Positions 11,042 to 21,120 of a stretch of DNA of 29,925 bases are shown one piece after another. The DNA is taken from positions 1 through 29,925 of the forward strand of contig MCFL01000286.1 of NCBI GenBank assembly GCA_002102555.1, written 5' to 3'. Below the pieces are notes generated by a model. It was given only the letters and a program-made list of their open reading frames with translations. It was not told the origin of the DNA and ran no database searches. The position numbers were made by a program, and so were the translations under genes. The stretch's first letter is position 1. The number at the start of each line of letters is the position of its first letter. This DNA comes from Catenaria anguillulae PL171. Lineage: Eukaryota; Blastocladiomycota; Blastocladiomycetes; Blastocladiales; Catenariaceae.

Positions 11042-11428
11042 TCTCTCCTAGTCCCTTGATGCTTGCGGTTCATTTGACATGGTTCCCTTCATTTGACTTC
11101 GACCTTTCTTGGTTCTCTGTTGCATGTTGTTCATTTTGTGCATCCGTGATGTGGTTGAACGTCGACCTCAGACCCTATTACTTTCCGTCTGCTTACTTCC
11201 TCTCTTTCTCTCTCTCTCTCTCTCTCTCCCTCTCTCTCTCCCTCTCTCTCTTTGTTGTCCCCATGGCCAAGTGCCCCTACCACCAATTGCTTGCCATTTT
11301 CTCCGCTTGCTCTTGCCATCCGTTGAGTGTCTTGGATCTGTGACCTTCCTGCTCTTGTACCTTCTTTCAAGACTTCTGTGTTGGTTTTCAGCTTCAATAC
11401 ATGTGGTAGTGATCCAAAAAAAAAAAAA
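11042..11428 (+). other. LINE-A 3' UTR with CT microsatellite and poly-A
   Basis: Non-coding 3' UTR, pyrimidine-rich on the plus strand. A CT-repeat tract with a few CC interruptions lies at about 11205-11252. A motif CCCCTACCACCAATTGCTTG near 11274-11293 recurs in reverse in the 3' UTRs of LINE-F and LINE-C. The last 30 bases (CAATACATGTGGTAGTGATCC) are the shared LINE terminus, followed by 13 A's. Confidence 0.75.
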
Positions 11429-12911
11429 TCAATTCTGAGTGCACATTCGCTCCCGCAAGTACCTCACATTCACTTGGCGTGGGGTTCAGTACCAGTATCG
11501 GCGTGGGCCTTTTGGCCTCAAGGCACTCTCTGCTCAGTTCCAACGCGTCATGTCTGCCATCTTTGCCGACCTACCTTTCGTCCGTGTGTACAATGATGAC
11601 CTCATCGTCCTTTCCAACTCCGTCGAGGAGCACACCAATCCAATCATGTTGCCGAGGTGCTCCGCCGCCTCAACAAGTTCAACCTGCGTGTTGGCCGCCC
11701 AAGTCGCGTTTTTTCCGTTCCTCGGTATCGTACCTTGGTCACGTCATTGAGGCGGGCATGATTCGGCCGCACCCTTCCAAGATTCGCGACATTCAAGACT
11801 TCCCAGAGCCGCAGACCAGCACTCAGGTCCAATCCTTCTTGGGCCTCGTCAACTATTTGCGGCACTTCATACCACTCATGCCCACTGAGTCGGCCCCACT
11901 CGATGCTTTGCGACTCCGCACGCACATTGACTTGGACGACCCAAACGTGTGGACGCCGGCATGTGCAGATGCATTCCAGCAGCTCAAGTCAGCGGTGCGC
12001 GAGGCCAAGCCATTGCATGCGCCCAATTGGAACGAGCCGTTTTATGTCTCCACAGATGCCTCCAACGTTGGCGTCGGCGCCGTGCTGTTCCAGGGCTCTC
12101 GGGACGAGCCTACGTACATTACTATCGCCTCCCGCGCCCTTTTAAAGTCGGAAAGCAACTACTCGGCCACCAAGAAGGAGCTCCGCGGCATCATATTCGC
12201 TCTTGACAAGTTCCGCTACTATTTGGCGGGCCGCCGGTTCACGCTCTTCACAAACCACAAGGCGCTCACGCACATCTTTGACCAATCCAACCTAACGCCA
12301 ATGCTCGAGGGTTGGCTCGATAAACTGCTTGAGGCCCAATTTGACATCGAGCACATTCCGGGCATTCTCAACGTGTTGCCCGACTGCCTTTCGCGGATAT
12401 ACCCGCGCTCATCTGTGACGGCCGACTCAGCCAAGAACGAGTTGAACGAGCGCCTGGGCCCGGAGGCTCCCGAGTCATCGGCATGCGAGGCATCGGACTT
12501 GGAGGGGGCTGAGACGAGCGTTGTTGCTTTGGCAGTAGAGGACCAGTCCGACGCCGCATTCTTGGCCAACTACGACATCCAGAACGCGTTCCCAGACCCA
12601 CTCGCCATCCACCTTGCGCATCAACACCTTTTCGGCACTGTCTACGACGCGGTTCAGTCACCACCAACCGCGGCCCTGCACTCCGAGTATGACGAGCTGG
12701 TCGCAGGTCTTGTGGCCGAGGACAAGCAGGCAGCAGCATGGAACCATGGTTCGGCGGCACGCATCAAGGAACTGCTCCAGAGCGAGTTTGCGGACCATCT
12801 TGTTGTGCTTGCAGCAGCAGCAGCCGAGACAGATCCCACCAGCCAATTCGACTCGCAGCAACAAAAGCTGACAGACCTTGTCGAACTTGCCGCACATGGA
12901 CCAGCAACCCC
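11429..12911 (+). mobile_element. D, Ty3/gypsy-like LTR-element fossil (RT-RNase H part)
   Basis: A partial LTR-type retroelement. The right half of its RT (GPFGLKALSAQFQRVM near 11515, then a YNDD-like box near 11590) is followed by an RNase H with STDASNVGVGAVLFQGS near 12051 and a linker with HIPGILNVLPDCLSRIYP. LINE-A sits immediately before it inside the RT, and element E begins where its pol stops, just before the integrase expected from comparison with E. It is a broken copy with a few breaks in the visible part; the rest is outside the window or displaced. It is related to E but clearly a separate copy. Confidence 0.8.
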
Positions 12912-13150
12912 TGTTGGGGTTGTGTAGGAGAGTGTATGTGTATGCCGTTCACGTGTGTGCATGTGATGAGTTATCGAGTGGATGTGTGTTTGTGTTTGTG
13001 ATCCATGACCCAGCAGTTGGGCACGAACCCATGGTTAGCTCTTCAGATATTTCTGGGTCGTTTAGTATATACTACCCGTGCTTGATGACCTTCTAGTCTT
13101 ACCTATGTATGCACGCCAACATTTTTTTCATCAAGTTCTGCCAACAGAAT
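12912..13150 (+). repeat. Candidate 5' LTR of element E
   Basis: The stretch starts TGTTGGGGTT exactly where element D's pol stops and precedes the gag start at 13290. It contains a TATA-like TATATAC near 13064. A polypurine tract GGGAGGGGGTGA at 26041-26052 is followed by TGTTG, the same first five bases, where the 3' LTR should begin; SINEs follow at once, so the second LTR cannot be compared. The right edge and primer-binding site are not clear. Confidence 0.4.
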
Positions 13151-13289
13151 TTCCCAGCACACAACAACCTGGCCGTCGTCGCTCAGCCCCATCCATCGTC
13201 GCTTAGCTCCACTCATTGCCGACTCATTCCATCGGCCACAAATCCAACCACACTTTCGTCTCGCTCAACGTCGCACTTTCAAACAACAA

Positions 13290-15700
13290 TGGCCGACTTG
13301 ACGGATCAGCAAATCGACAATATCGGTGCCCTCGAGCCCCACGCCATCCTTGAATGGCTGCAATCGGCGGGCGACGCTGCCAGCGAGCGCTTCTTCGAGC
13401 GCCAAGCCATTAAGCTCACCAACACCGAACTGGTGACGCCCAACTCAACGGTCCTGCTGCGGGCCAAGCAGTACTATGCCAGGCAGTAACAGCAACTAGG
13501 TAGAGGAGCAGCAAGACCAACTTGAGCGCGACTACGAGGCGGACCCCACGATCGATGTGGATGCCCGTATCAAACCCTTGGAGCGAGGCGTCTCGCGCTA
13601 CCAGAAGTACCTCGACAAGCTTGCTCCGATCCTTGAGCAGCTCGCCGCCAAAGGCAAAACCCGCGACCCATTTGCTGCGCCGCCTAACAAGGATGCCGAC
13701 AAAGAGGCAACCAACAACCCGCTGGTGTATATTCCAGCTGGTCAATCGATTCCCTCGGCGCTCGCCCGCATGACCTTTGAGCGAGCCGAGACGGTCGCTG
13801 AGTTGGTGGCACAATTGCGTTTGCGGTCGGGTAACCACCAAGACACGATGGTGGCCAATCTCAAGCGCAGCATTCGGTACTTCTCCGAGCCACGCCGACA
13901 TTTCACGTTTCCCGAACGATTTGGATGCGGGCGAGCTGTTCCAGCGCCTGTTGGACACTCTCGACTGGCCCAAGCGCCATGCGCAATGGATGGCGTCCCA
14001 GGATGTGTTGCCGGTGGAGCGCAAAACGGTCGCTGACTACATAATCGCTGTTTCACTGGCATTGCTCGTGTACTTGCCCCGAGGCACGCATCCCGAGGAC
14101 AACCCCCTTTGGCGCTCGCTCATTGTCAAGAATATCGTCATTGGCGTCATTGCCTCGATCTGGCCGACCGAGGTCAAGACCACTTGGTTTGAGGCGGCGG
14201 ACAACACCTCGACGGAAATCCGCACTGTCCTCCGCGAACTCAACAACCGCGTATTCCCGCGCATCAAACCTTCCATGTTCTGCCACCTCATTGGCACACC
14301 AATCAGGTTCTATCCCAAAGTGCAAAACAATGCCAAGTCGAGCACCACGAGCTCGAGCAAGTCGCCGACCGACAACAAGGATGATTGCGCAGACGCAGAG
14401 CGCCAAGGATGGTTCGCAAAACCATTCAGGCTCATCATCCCATGGTGGCGGATACCGTGGTGGGCATCGCGGTGGTTACCGTGGCGGCTACACCAACAAG
14501 TACACTGCGCAGAACGGGCATACAAGCAGCACGGCCGATCATGGCCATCAGCAGCAAGGCGCAGCAGCAAACTCAGCTCGCCCCGCCGACGTGTTGGTGC
14601 TTGAGGCTGGCCCGACAATGCGTCGGCTAATGCTGGCAACAAGCGCGCGAGCGAGGATGCTGCTGACGAGCAATTCTCCACGCCGCCCAGCAAGAAGCGC
14701 AGGCAGGGCCGTGGTGCAGCAACGCCACGCTCGCCAACCAAGGCCGAAGCCCAGCAAATGCGCATTCGTTTATCGAGCATGATTGTGCGGCCTGCTCCAT
14801 GGCCTCGGATCTAGACGTGTCGGAAATTCCCAACCATCCGACTGTCAAGTGCAACAAGATCACAGCCTACAACAAGTTTGGCCGAGTGTTTGGCCATGCT
14901 CGTTTGGCCTTGCCTGAAAACAAGCACGACTTTGGCTCATTGGCCAAGATCATCGACGAGGGCACCGGCGCTGCATTCCTCGATGGCCTCATGGCCAAGT
15001 TTGAGAAGGCCGAGCTGTCCGAGCCGCTCGAGTACATGCGCCGTATCAAGGCATTCATGGACGCCGTGGCAAGCGATCAGGATTTTGAGGGTGTACGAAT
15101 GGCCACGGTGGCTGGTGCGTTCCTTTGCTCGTGGGCACACTTGTCCCCCTCGTTTGTGCGAGGTTTCTCGGATCATTTGGATACCGAGGTATTGGCCAGG
15201 ATCAAGAGGAACGCAGTCTCTGTTGGCCGGCGCATTGTTTGGGTCTGTGAGGGGGGAGACGAGGTGCCAGTGCAGAGTGCTTTGGAGGAGGCTGTTGGCA
15301 ACAGGAACCCGGTCAGGGCTGGTCAAACCTCACCCTTGCCTGATCCGTCATCCTTGAATGGCGTGAGGAGCAGCGTGGAACGGAATTCGACCGAGTCTTG
15401 GCTGGCACGTCCAATTCGGTTGCCACCGCCGACGAGACCATGCATGATGCGATTGAAGAATGTACGTGCAACACCATTGCACCCGCAATTGTCATGCGGA
15501 CAAAAGCTGACGTCCCCTGTTGGCATTCTTGCAACGCACAGAGTTTTTGTCAAGTGGTATCGGGCAAGCTGCCAGCAAACCACGACGAGCTCAAGGACAA
15601 TTGGTTGAGTCGCAGGACATTTGTGCAGTGGTATCGGGCAATCCGCCGGCTGACCAGCGCAAGCCCTCGGCTGCTGATCCGCCTGTGAACGTGTTGTTGC
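13290..15700 (+). pseudogene. Element E gag-like region
   Basis: A start at 13290 opens MADLTDQQIDNIGALEPHAI, with a Kozak-like context. The region up to about 14300 is helical and charged and reads like a capsid-type gag. A Gly/Arg/Tyr-rich patch (GGYRGGHRGGYRGGY, about 14445-14490) resembles nucleocapsid RGG tails. A possible Cys/His metal site (CAAC near 14788, HPTVKC near 14835) follows, and then a segment (KFGRVFGHARLALPENKHDF) that I do not recognise. The region is broken. Gag identity rests on position upstream of the protease and on composition. Confidence 0.6.
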
Positions 15701-15839
15701 AAGATAATACACCAATTGTTGCCCATGATACTCGTTCTGCTTCACCAAAGCGAATTGAGGTGAATGCCGAGCTGTCGCCAGTGATTGCGGTCCGCCGTTC
15801 GGCCCGCGCCTCAACTGTCCACCTGACTGAGCTGCATGA

Positions 15840-17600
15840 TCAGCTCCATGCGTCGACCGGCCGTTTACAATTCAAGGCACTCACCCGACCACGCTCACGT
15901 GTCGCTTGGACACGGGCAGTGACCGCAATGTACTCCCAAAGCAATATGCCAACCATTTCCGCGACCACGTTCGACCGCCGCCCGAGCCCATGGCCATCCG
16001 TGGATCGGCGGCCTGTCGCCATGCCTGCATTGTCGATACGCTCCTTCGCTTCAACGGTCGATCCGTCGTTTGTCGCTTTGGCATTTACGATTTGGATATC
16101 AACATTCCGCCTCTCATTGGCAACACCACGCTCCACACGCTCGGTATCAGCGTCGAAAACTTGGATCCCAAGCAGGGCAGGCAGCCGCGTCTCGATCCTG
16201 AGATTGACGAGCGACCTGCACTCTTCCCTGAGGATCAACCATCGCTCATCGCGGCGCTCCCGGACGACGTCCAGCGCCTGATCGATGAAACGCGTCCATT
16301 CCAAAGGGCAATGCGTGCACCCACCCGCTGTCCACGGTCGATGTCAACATTCTGCCAGGCAAAGAACGCCCGTCATGAGCGGGAGCGCCAATTCACGCAC
16401 GAAAAGAAGGTTGTCGTGGAAGGCAGGTGGGCACGTGGGTGGATGAGGATGTGATTGAGCGTAACGAGTTTGAGTCGCCGTGGAATTGAATTTGGTGGTG
16501 GTGGAGAAGAAGGATGCGCGGGGTAACCACACTGGCTATCGTGTTTGCCTGGACCCGCGTGTCATCAACAACATTACTCCCGATGACTCGCACGCTCTTC
16601 CGCTCATCTTTGACCACCTCGACGAGGCATGCGCCGCCAAGGTGTTTTCGTCCATTGATCTTTATGCGTCGTTCCACCAATTCCGCGTTTCTCGCCGCTC
16701 GCGCAAGTACTTTGTTTCAAATGGCAAGGTGCAGTACCGCTTCAAGCGGGCACCATTCGGCCTCAAGGCATTGTCGTCGCAATTCCAGCGGGTCATGCAG
16801 TCCATCTTTGCCGACTTGCCCTACGTGCGCGTGTACATTGCGATCTTGTCATTTTCAGCATGTCGGTCGAGGAGCACACGATTCATTTGATTGAAGTCAT
16901 GCACCGCCTCAACCAGTTCAACCTCCGCATCAAACCGTCCAAGTGCCACTGGTACCGTCCCGAGATCCATTACCTTGGCCATGTCATCGGCAACGGCGCG
17001 ATTCGCCCTGCGCCGGCCAAGATCATTGACATCCAGGGTTTGGAACGCCCCACGACTGGCGAGCAGGCGCAGTCGCTCCTTGGAACCGTCAATTACCTGC
17101 GGCACTTTAGATCAACATGGCCACAGTCGCCGCTCCACTTGACGCTTTGCGATTCGCGACCGTTATCACAGACGACAACTGGACGGTCGAGTGCGAGGAT
17201 GCTTTCAACATGCTCAAGCACATGATTGCATCGGCGCCAGTGCTGCATGCACCCAAGTGGGACGAGCCATTCTTTGTCGCCACGGACGCCTCCAATGTGG
17301 GCGTTGGCGCTGTACTGTTCCAGGGATCGCGTGACGAACCCAGGTACATCACCATGGCCTCGAGGGCCCTCTCCAAGTCGGAGCGCAACTACTCTGCCAC
17401 CCGCAAAGAGCTCCGTGCCATCATTTTCGCGCTCGATAAGTTCCGTTACTTTGTTTCGGGTCGCCGGTTCACCCTATTCACAGACCACAAGGCGCTCCAA
17501 CACATTTTTTCGCAGCCCAAGCTCACGCCATGCTCGAAACTGGCTCGACAAGTTGCTCGAGTTGCCGTTTGACGTTGTGCACATCCCCGGCATCCCAATG
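15840..17600 (+). pseudogene. Element E pol: protease, RT, RNase H
   Basis: Retropepsin is seen as DTGSDRNVLPKQYANHF near 15908. RT blocks follow: YRVCLDPRVINNITPDDSHA near 16538, SSIDLYASFHQFRV near 16650, and APFGLKALSSQFQRVMQSIF near 16752, with the position of the catalytic box near 16840. A typical connection (LGHVIGNGAIRPAPAKI) leads to RNase H with ATDASNVGVGAVLFQGS near 17280 and SERNYSATRKELRAIIFALD near 17380. These match Ty3/gypsy pol. It is a fossil with several breaks. Confidence 0.85.
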
Positions 17601-17614
17601 TCCTGCCCGATTGC

Positions 17615-18867
17615 TTGTCGCGCCTTTATCCGGTACCCACGGACGGCGTGGTCGCGTACAGCGACTTCAAGACCTGTTTCGACATTCACTCGTCTCCGAT
17701 TCGGGTGGACGCAAGCTCGGGAGGGGGTGGGGCTCAGGCACAATCGCTCGACGAGCAGGTTCAAGAGCTTGTTTCGGCCATTGCCGAAGAGGTCAACGAG
17801 GATTTCACGGAGATTGACGACGAGGAGCAAGAGGGTTTGGAGCCTGTCGACATGCAAGTCGACCAAGTGGCCGCCCTGGTGGCGGAGTCGATCATTTGGG
17901 ACAACAAGTCGCCCAAGGAGACTCGTCAGGAGGCGATAGCAATGGACACCATGTTGGATGCGCAAGAAGCGCGTGGAAGCAAGGCGGATTACTCGCTCGC
18001 CGCCGAATTTGTCGAGCCACTCGACTGGTCCAAAGGAGCATCTGGTCTCTTGCGCAACATTCTTGCCAAGGAGGCATTCGCGAACAAATCGCTGCCCATC
18101 AAGCTCGGACCCATTCGCCCTGCATTTTGCAACGAGTACGCCAATCTTGTCCTGGCTGCCGTCGACGCAGACCAACAAGCGCAGCTCACTGATGTTCTTG
18201 ATGGGCAACATGACGGACCGATCACCCCAGTCGAGGAGGGCCAAGCCGCGCTCGCCGCTGCTCATGCTCATGCTCACGGTCATGTGTCGGGACTCGCGCT
18301 CAAGTCACGGCTCATTCACGATGGCAAGTACTGGCCAAACATGCTTCGCGACTGCCGCAGCTTTGCCCAGCAATGCATCGATTGTCAGCGGCACACAGTC
18401 CGGACCCGCGGCTACCACCCGCCGCAAATGATTCACGCCGCACTGCCCATGGATCATCTCGCGATCGACCTGTTCACGTGCAACATGACTCCAGACGGAT
18501 TCAACTATGCTTTGCTCATTATTGACATTGCCACGCGCTTCGCGTGGCTGTACCCGCTCAAGTCCAAGCGTGCCAAGGAGGTTGGCGACCACTTGTACAA
18601 GCTCTGCTGTGACTTTGGGATTCCCGCCATCATCCAATCAGACAATGGTGGTTTGCCAACCGCTCCTTCCATTGCGTTGTGTGCTTGTTGCTGCCTCTGG
18701 CAGGTGTATTCTGAGTATCTGTTTGAATTATCCCCCCTTTCCCTTCCTCTTTGGGTGTTCAGATCTGATATGATTTTAGAAATACATGCAACGTGGTTAA
18801 CCAAAAAAAAAGACAATGGCGGCGAGTTTGACAATGCGGTAATTGCCCACTTGTCCTCCAAACTGGG
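17615..18867 (+). pseudogene. Element E integrase: zinc-binding region and start of catalytic core
   Basis: After an acidic linker (17700-18200), a zinc-binding region with a His-rich stretch (AAHAHAHGHVSG near 18258) and CIDCQRH near 18376 is visible. The catalytic core follows with HLAIDLFTC near 18457 (first Asp) and IIQSDNGG near 18632 (second Asp block). LINE-H is inserted at this block and LINE-F a little further on. The HHCC plus D,D order fits Ty3/gypsy integrase. The rest of the core is not seen in the window. Confidence 0.8.
18652..18811 (+). mobile_element. LINE-H, 160-bp truncated LINE 3' end
   Basis: A short insertion in element E's integrase, flanked by the 11-bp TSD GACAATGGTGG / GACAATGGCGG (18641-18651 and 18812-18822). 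It ends AAATACATGCAACGTGGTTAACC and then 9 A's, a variant of the shared LINE terminus. A longer copy of the same family lies in reverse at 27133-27547 and matches it throughout. No coding potential; it is a heavily 5'-truncated LINE 3' UTR. Confidence 0.82.
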
Positions 18868-21120
18868 TTTTTTTTTTTTGAATCACTACCACATGTATTG
18901 AAGCTGAAAACCAACACAGAAGTCTTGAAAGAAGGTACCAGAGCATGAAGGTCACAGATCCAAGACACTCAACAGATGACAAGAGCAAGCAGAGAAAATG
19001 GCAAGCAATTGGTGGTAGGGGCACTTGGCCATGGGGGTCAAAGGAGAGGGTAAGAAGGAGAGCGAAAAGAGGATGTAAACAGAAGAGGAGTAACAAAATC
19101 CAAGAATCAACACTCAACCACATCACAGTTGCACAACATAAACAATATGCAAAAATAAACCAAGGAAGTTTGAGCACAAACGAGGGGGAACCGTGTCATA
19201 TGAGCAGCAAGCATCAGAGAACTAGGCAGGATTACACCACAAGCGCAGAGACAGCAGTAGGAGAGAGTGAGGGGAAAAAATGGAATGTATACCTGACTGT
19301 ACCCCAACACGGGTAGCAAAGCGTTGCTGTGAATGATCAAATCCAAACTGGGGAGCGAGAGCCCTGGGAAAGTACCGTGGAACTGCCATTCGCCAAAAGA
19401 AACGGGCACTGGCGAGGTGGCCAAGGAGCCAAGAAGTGGCGAGCGACCAGCGCGAATTCGTAGATGTAATGTGCGGCAACGAACGCAGAGTCCATGGGCG
19501 ACCGCCGGGGTCTTGAGACGCACTCCTCTTGGCAATGGGCGCATTGGCAGGGTTGTCAAGCCAGCAAATCCTCTGGTGTGCGCCGCTCAATCGGTCCAAC
19601 TAGCTTGCAGCGCTCCTTCCACAACACAGTCTGGACGGTCGTGGAGGCAATTGCAACGACTTGTGCGAGGATGGGTGCAAGATCAGGGAACTGTTGCCGC
19701 AGATGCACATCAACACACATGCCGCCGTTGCTCGGATCTTGGCCATGCTCATGAGCTGCTCGACGAGGGTCTCTGCCAGTCCACAGTCCACAGTGCGCTG
19801 TCATCTTATGGCGCCGTAGCAGCTCCACCACTTGGTCGTGCACATCCAGCTGGCACGTCCAGAGAAATTGGCAAGCGCCGGGCATCTGCACCAGTGCTGC
19901 TGGTCGTCAAAAGCGCCACAGAGTACGCAATTCGGGGATGGCACCTGGACCGGCCAATACTTGTGGAGCTGAGCGCGAGTTGGCAGACGGCCTGTCAAAA
20001 CCTTGACGCGGAACGTGACTGATGAGTCGTCAGCAAACGACGCAAACATGGATGATGCCTTGCGACCATTGCGAATGGCTCCGTTGAACACCATCAAGTC
20101 CGGTGGCCAACCAGTTTGAGCATGTACGAGTACAACTCGATACGGGATTGCACTTGCGCTTGATTCCGGATTGCGCGACCCACCTGTGCACACACCAACT
20201 CATGGCCGATCTGCACTAGCGCACCAAAGTCGATTTTGCCCAGAAACCATGGTAACAAGGCGCACACCTTGCGGCAATTTGCACCACAGCAAGCCAGCTC
20301 GTCCGCCTTCTCATTCTCCACGTCCCATCATGGCCCTTGACCTTGACGAGCTCTAGCACAATACCATGTTCTTTGACTATGCGCGAAGGATGAGTAACAA
20401 GTCGTGAAACGGCGATGGGTGGCGTGGCGCAACCGCTTCAGCATCGGACATGCCCAGAAACATTGGAATGATTTGCACAGCAAACAGCCGAGTCTGAAAG
20501 GACACGCGCACGCGATCCAGCAGGAAGTTTGTCAACAATCGCGAGAACAGCGGCAACCTTGGGGCGTGATGAGCTGGTCAGAGCGGGCAGCAGTCGGCCA
20601 AAGATTTCCTGATTGAGCTGGGGGCACTGAGCACCGAGTCCCATAACAGCATCAGCCGTATTTGTAGCGGGTTGCAACGAGCCATTGGTCCAGCAGTCAA
20701 GAATTGTGTCATGGTGCGTCGTGAGCAGTTGTGTGACGTTGGCGAGGGTGGAACTGAGTAGACTGAGCTTGGAGGGTGGTCATTGTCATTGCCGTCGCTA
20801 TCGTCACTGTCAACATCCATTGTCATCTTGGATACGCCCAGGGAAGAAGCTGGATATGTATGGGCAATGCTCTGGCAGTTCGCGGTTAGGTGCTAGGACA
20901 ACATATGCGTCTACACCATCCCGACGCGTTTGTGAGAGACTTCGCCGAGATGGGGTACGTGTATGCAAGTGGGATGGTGACAAGGCAGTCGGGCACGTCA
21001 CAATTTGCTGGCGCCAGTTGGCAGGTACCCATATCGCCACAGTCAAGGCACAAGTGGAGTAGAGTGTGGTCAGGGGGCACAACACCCTCGTCAAGCATCA
21101 GACAAGTGCATTCTGCAAGG
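18868..21120 (-). mobile_element. LINE-F, 5'-truncated LINE close to LINE-A
   Basis: A minus-strand LINE starting with poly-T at 18868-18879 inside element E. The minus-strand 3' end reads CAATACATGTGGTAGTGATTC, nearly identical to LINE-A, and its 3' UTR follows A closely. One stretch of about 100 bases counted by eye (A near 10190, F near 20090) differs at about 12 sites. It stops at about 21120, inside the Cys-rich segment (LLHLCLDC), so it is 5'-truncated. It abuts SINE1 head to head. Its own right-hand TSD was not found. Confidence 0.83.
19107..21098 (-). pseudogene. LINE-F ORF2 C-terminal part
   Basis: Minus-strand blocks in order: DHTLLHLCLDCGDMGTC near 21050, DCLVTIPLAYTYPISA, LPEHCPYISSFFPG near 20860, an acidic linker, a weak RNase H (CWTNGSLQPATNT-like near 20690, where the usual TDGS reads differently), NEKADELACCGANCRKV near 20310, AIRNGRKASSMFASFADDSS near 20070, LPTRAQLHKYWPVQVPS and the finger CVLCGAFDDQQHWCRC near 19910. 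The C-tail ends near 19250. Frame breaks occur between most blocks; it is inactive. Confidence 0.75.

Larger units (their letters stand above)
1..11428 (+). mobile_element. LINE-A, long non-LTR retrotransposon with two nested insertions
   Basis: A plus-strand LINE whose 5' end lies at or before the window start and whose poly-A is at 11416-11428. Read in order it holds an ORF1 with CCHC knuckle and coiled coil, an APE-type endonuclease, RT with the KAPG, AFDTVPH, PQG and YIDD blocks, a Cys-rich segment, RNase H (DCWTDGS) and a C-x2-C-x7-H-x3-C finger. Two elements are nested in it at 4579-6149 and 6679-9070, so its own sequence is about 7.4 kb. Several frameshifts and stops break ORF1 and the first half of ORF2, while the last part of ORF2 is open over 600 codons. 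The sequence just after the poly-A continues a Ty3/gypsy RT, so A landed in element D; its left TSD is outside the window. APE plus RNase H suggests the I/Tad/ingi-like group, but clade assignment is inference. Confidence 0.88.

Noticed and set aside
11479-12927. A long host gene of 482 codons
   Set aside because: It reads as Ty3/gypsy RT and RNase H throughout, so it belongs to the LTR-element fossil D.
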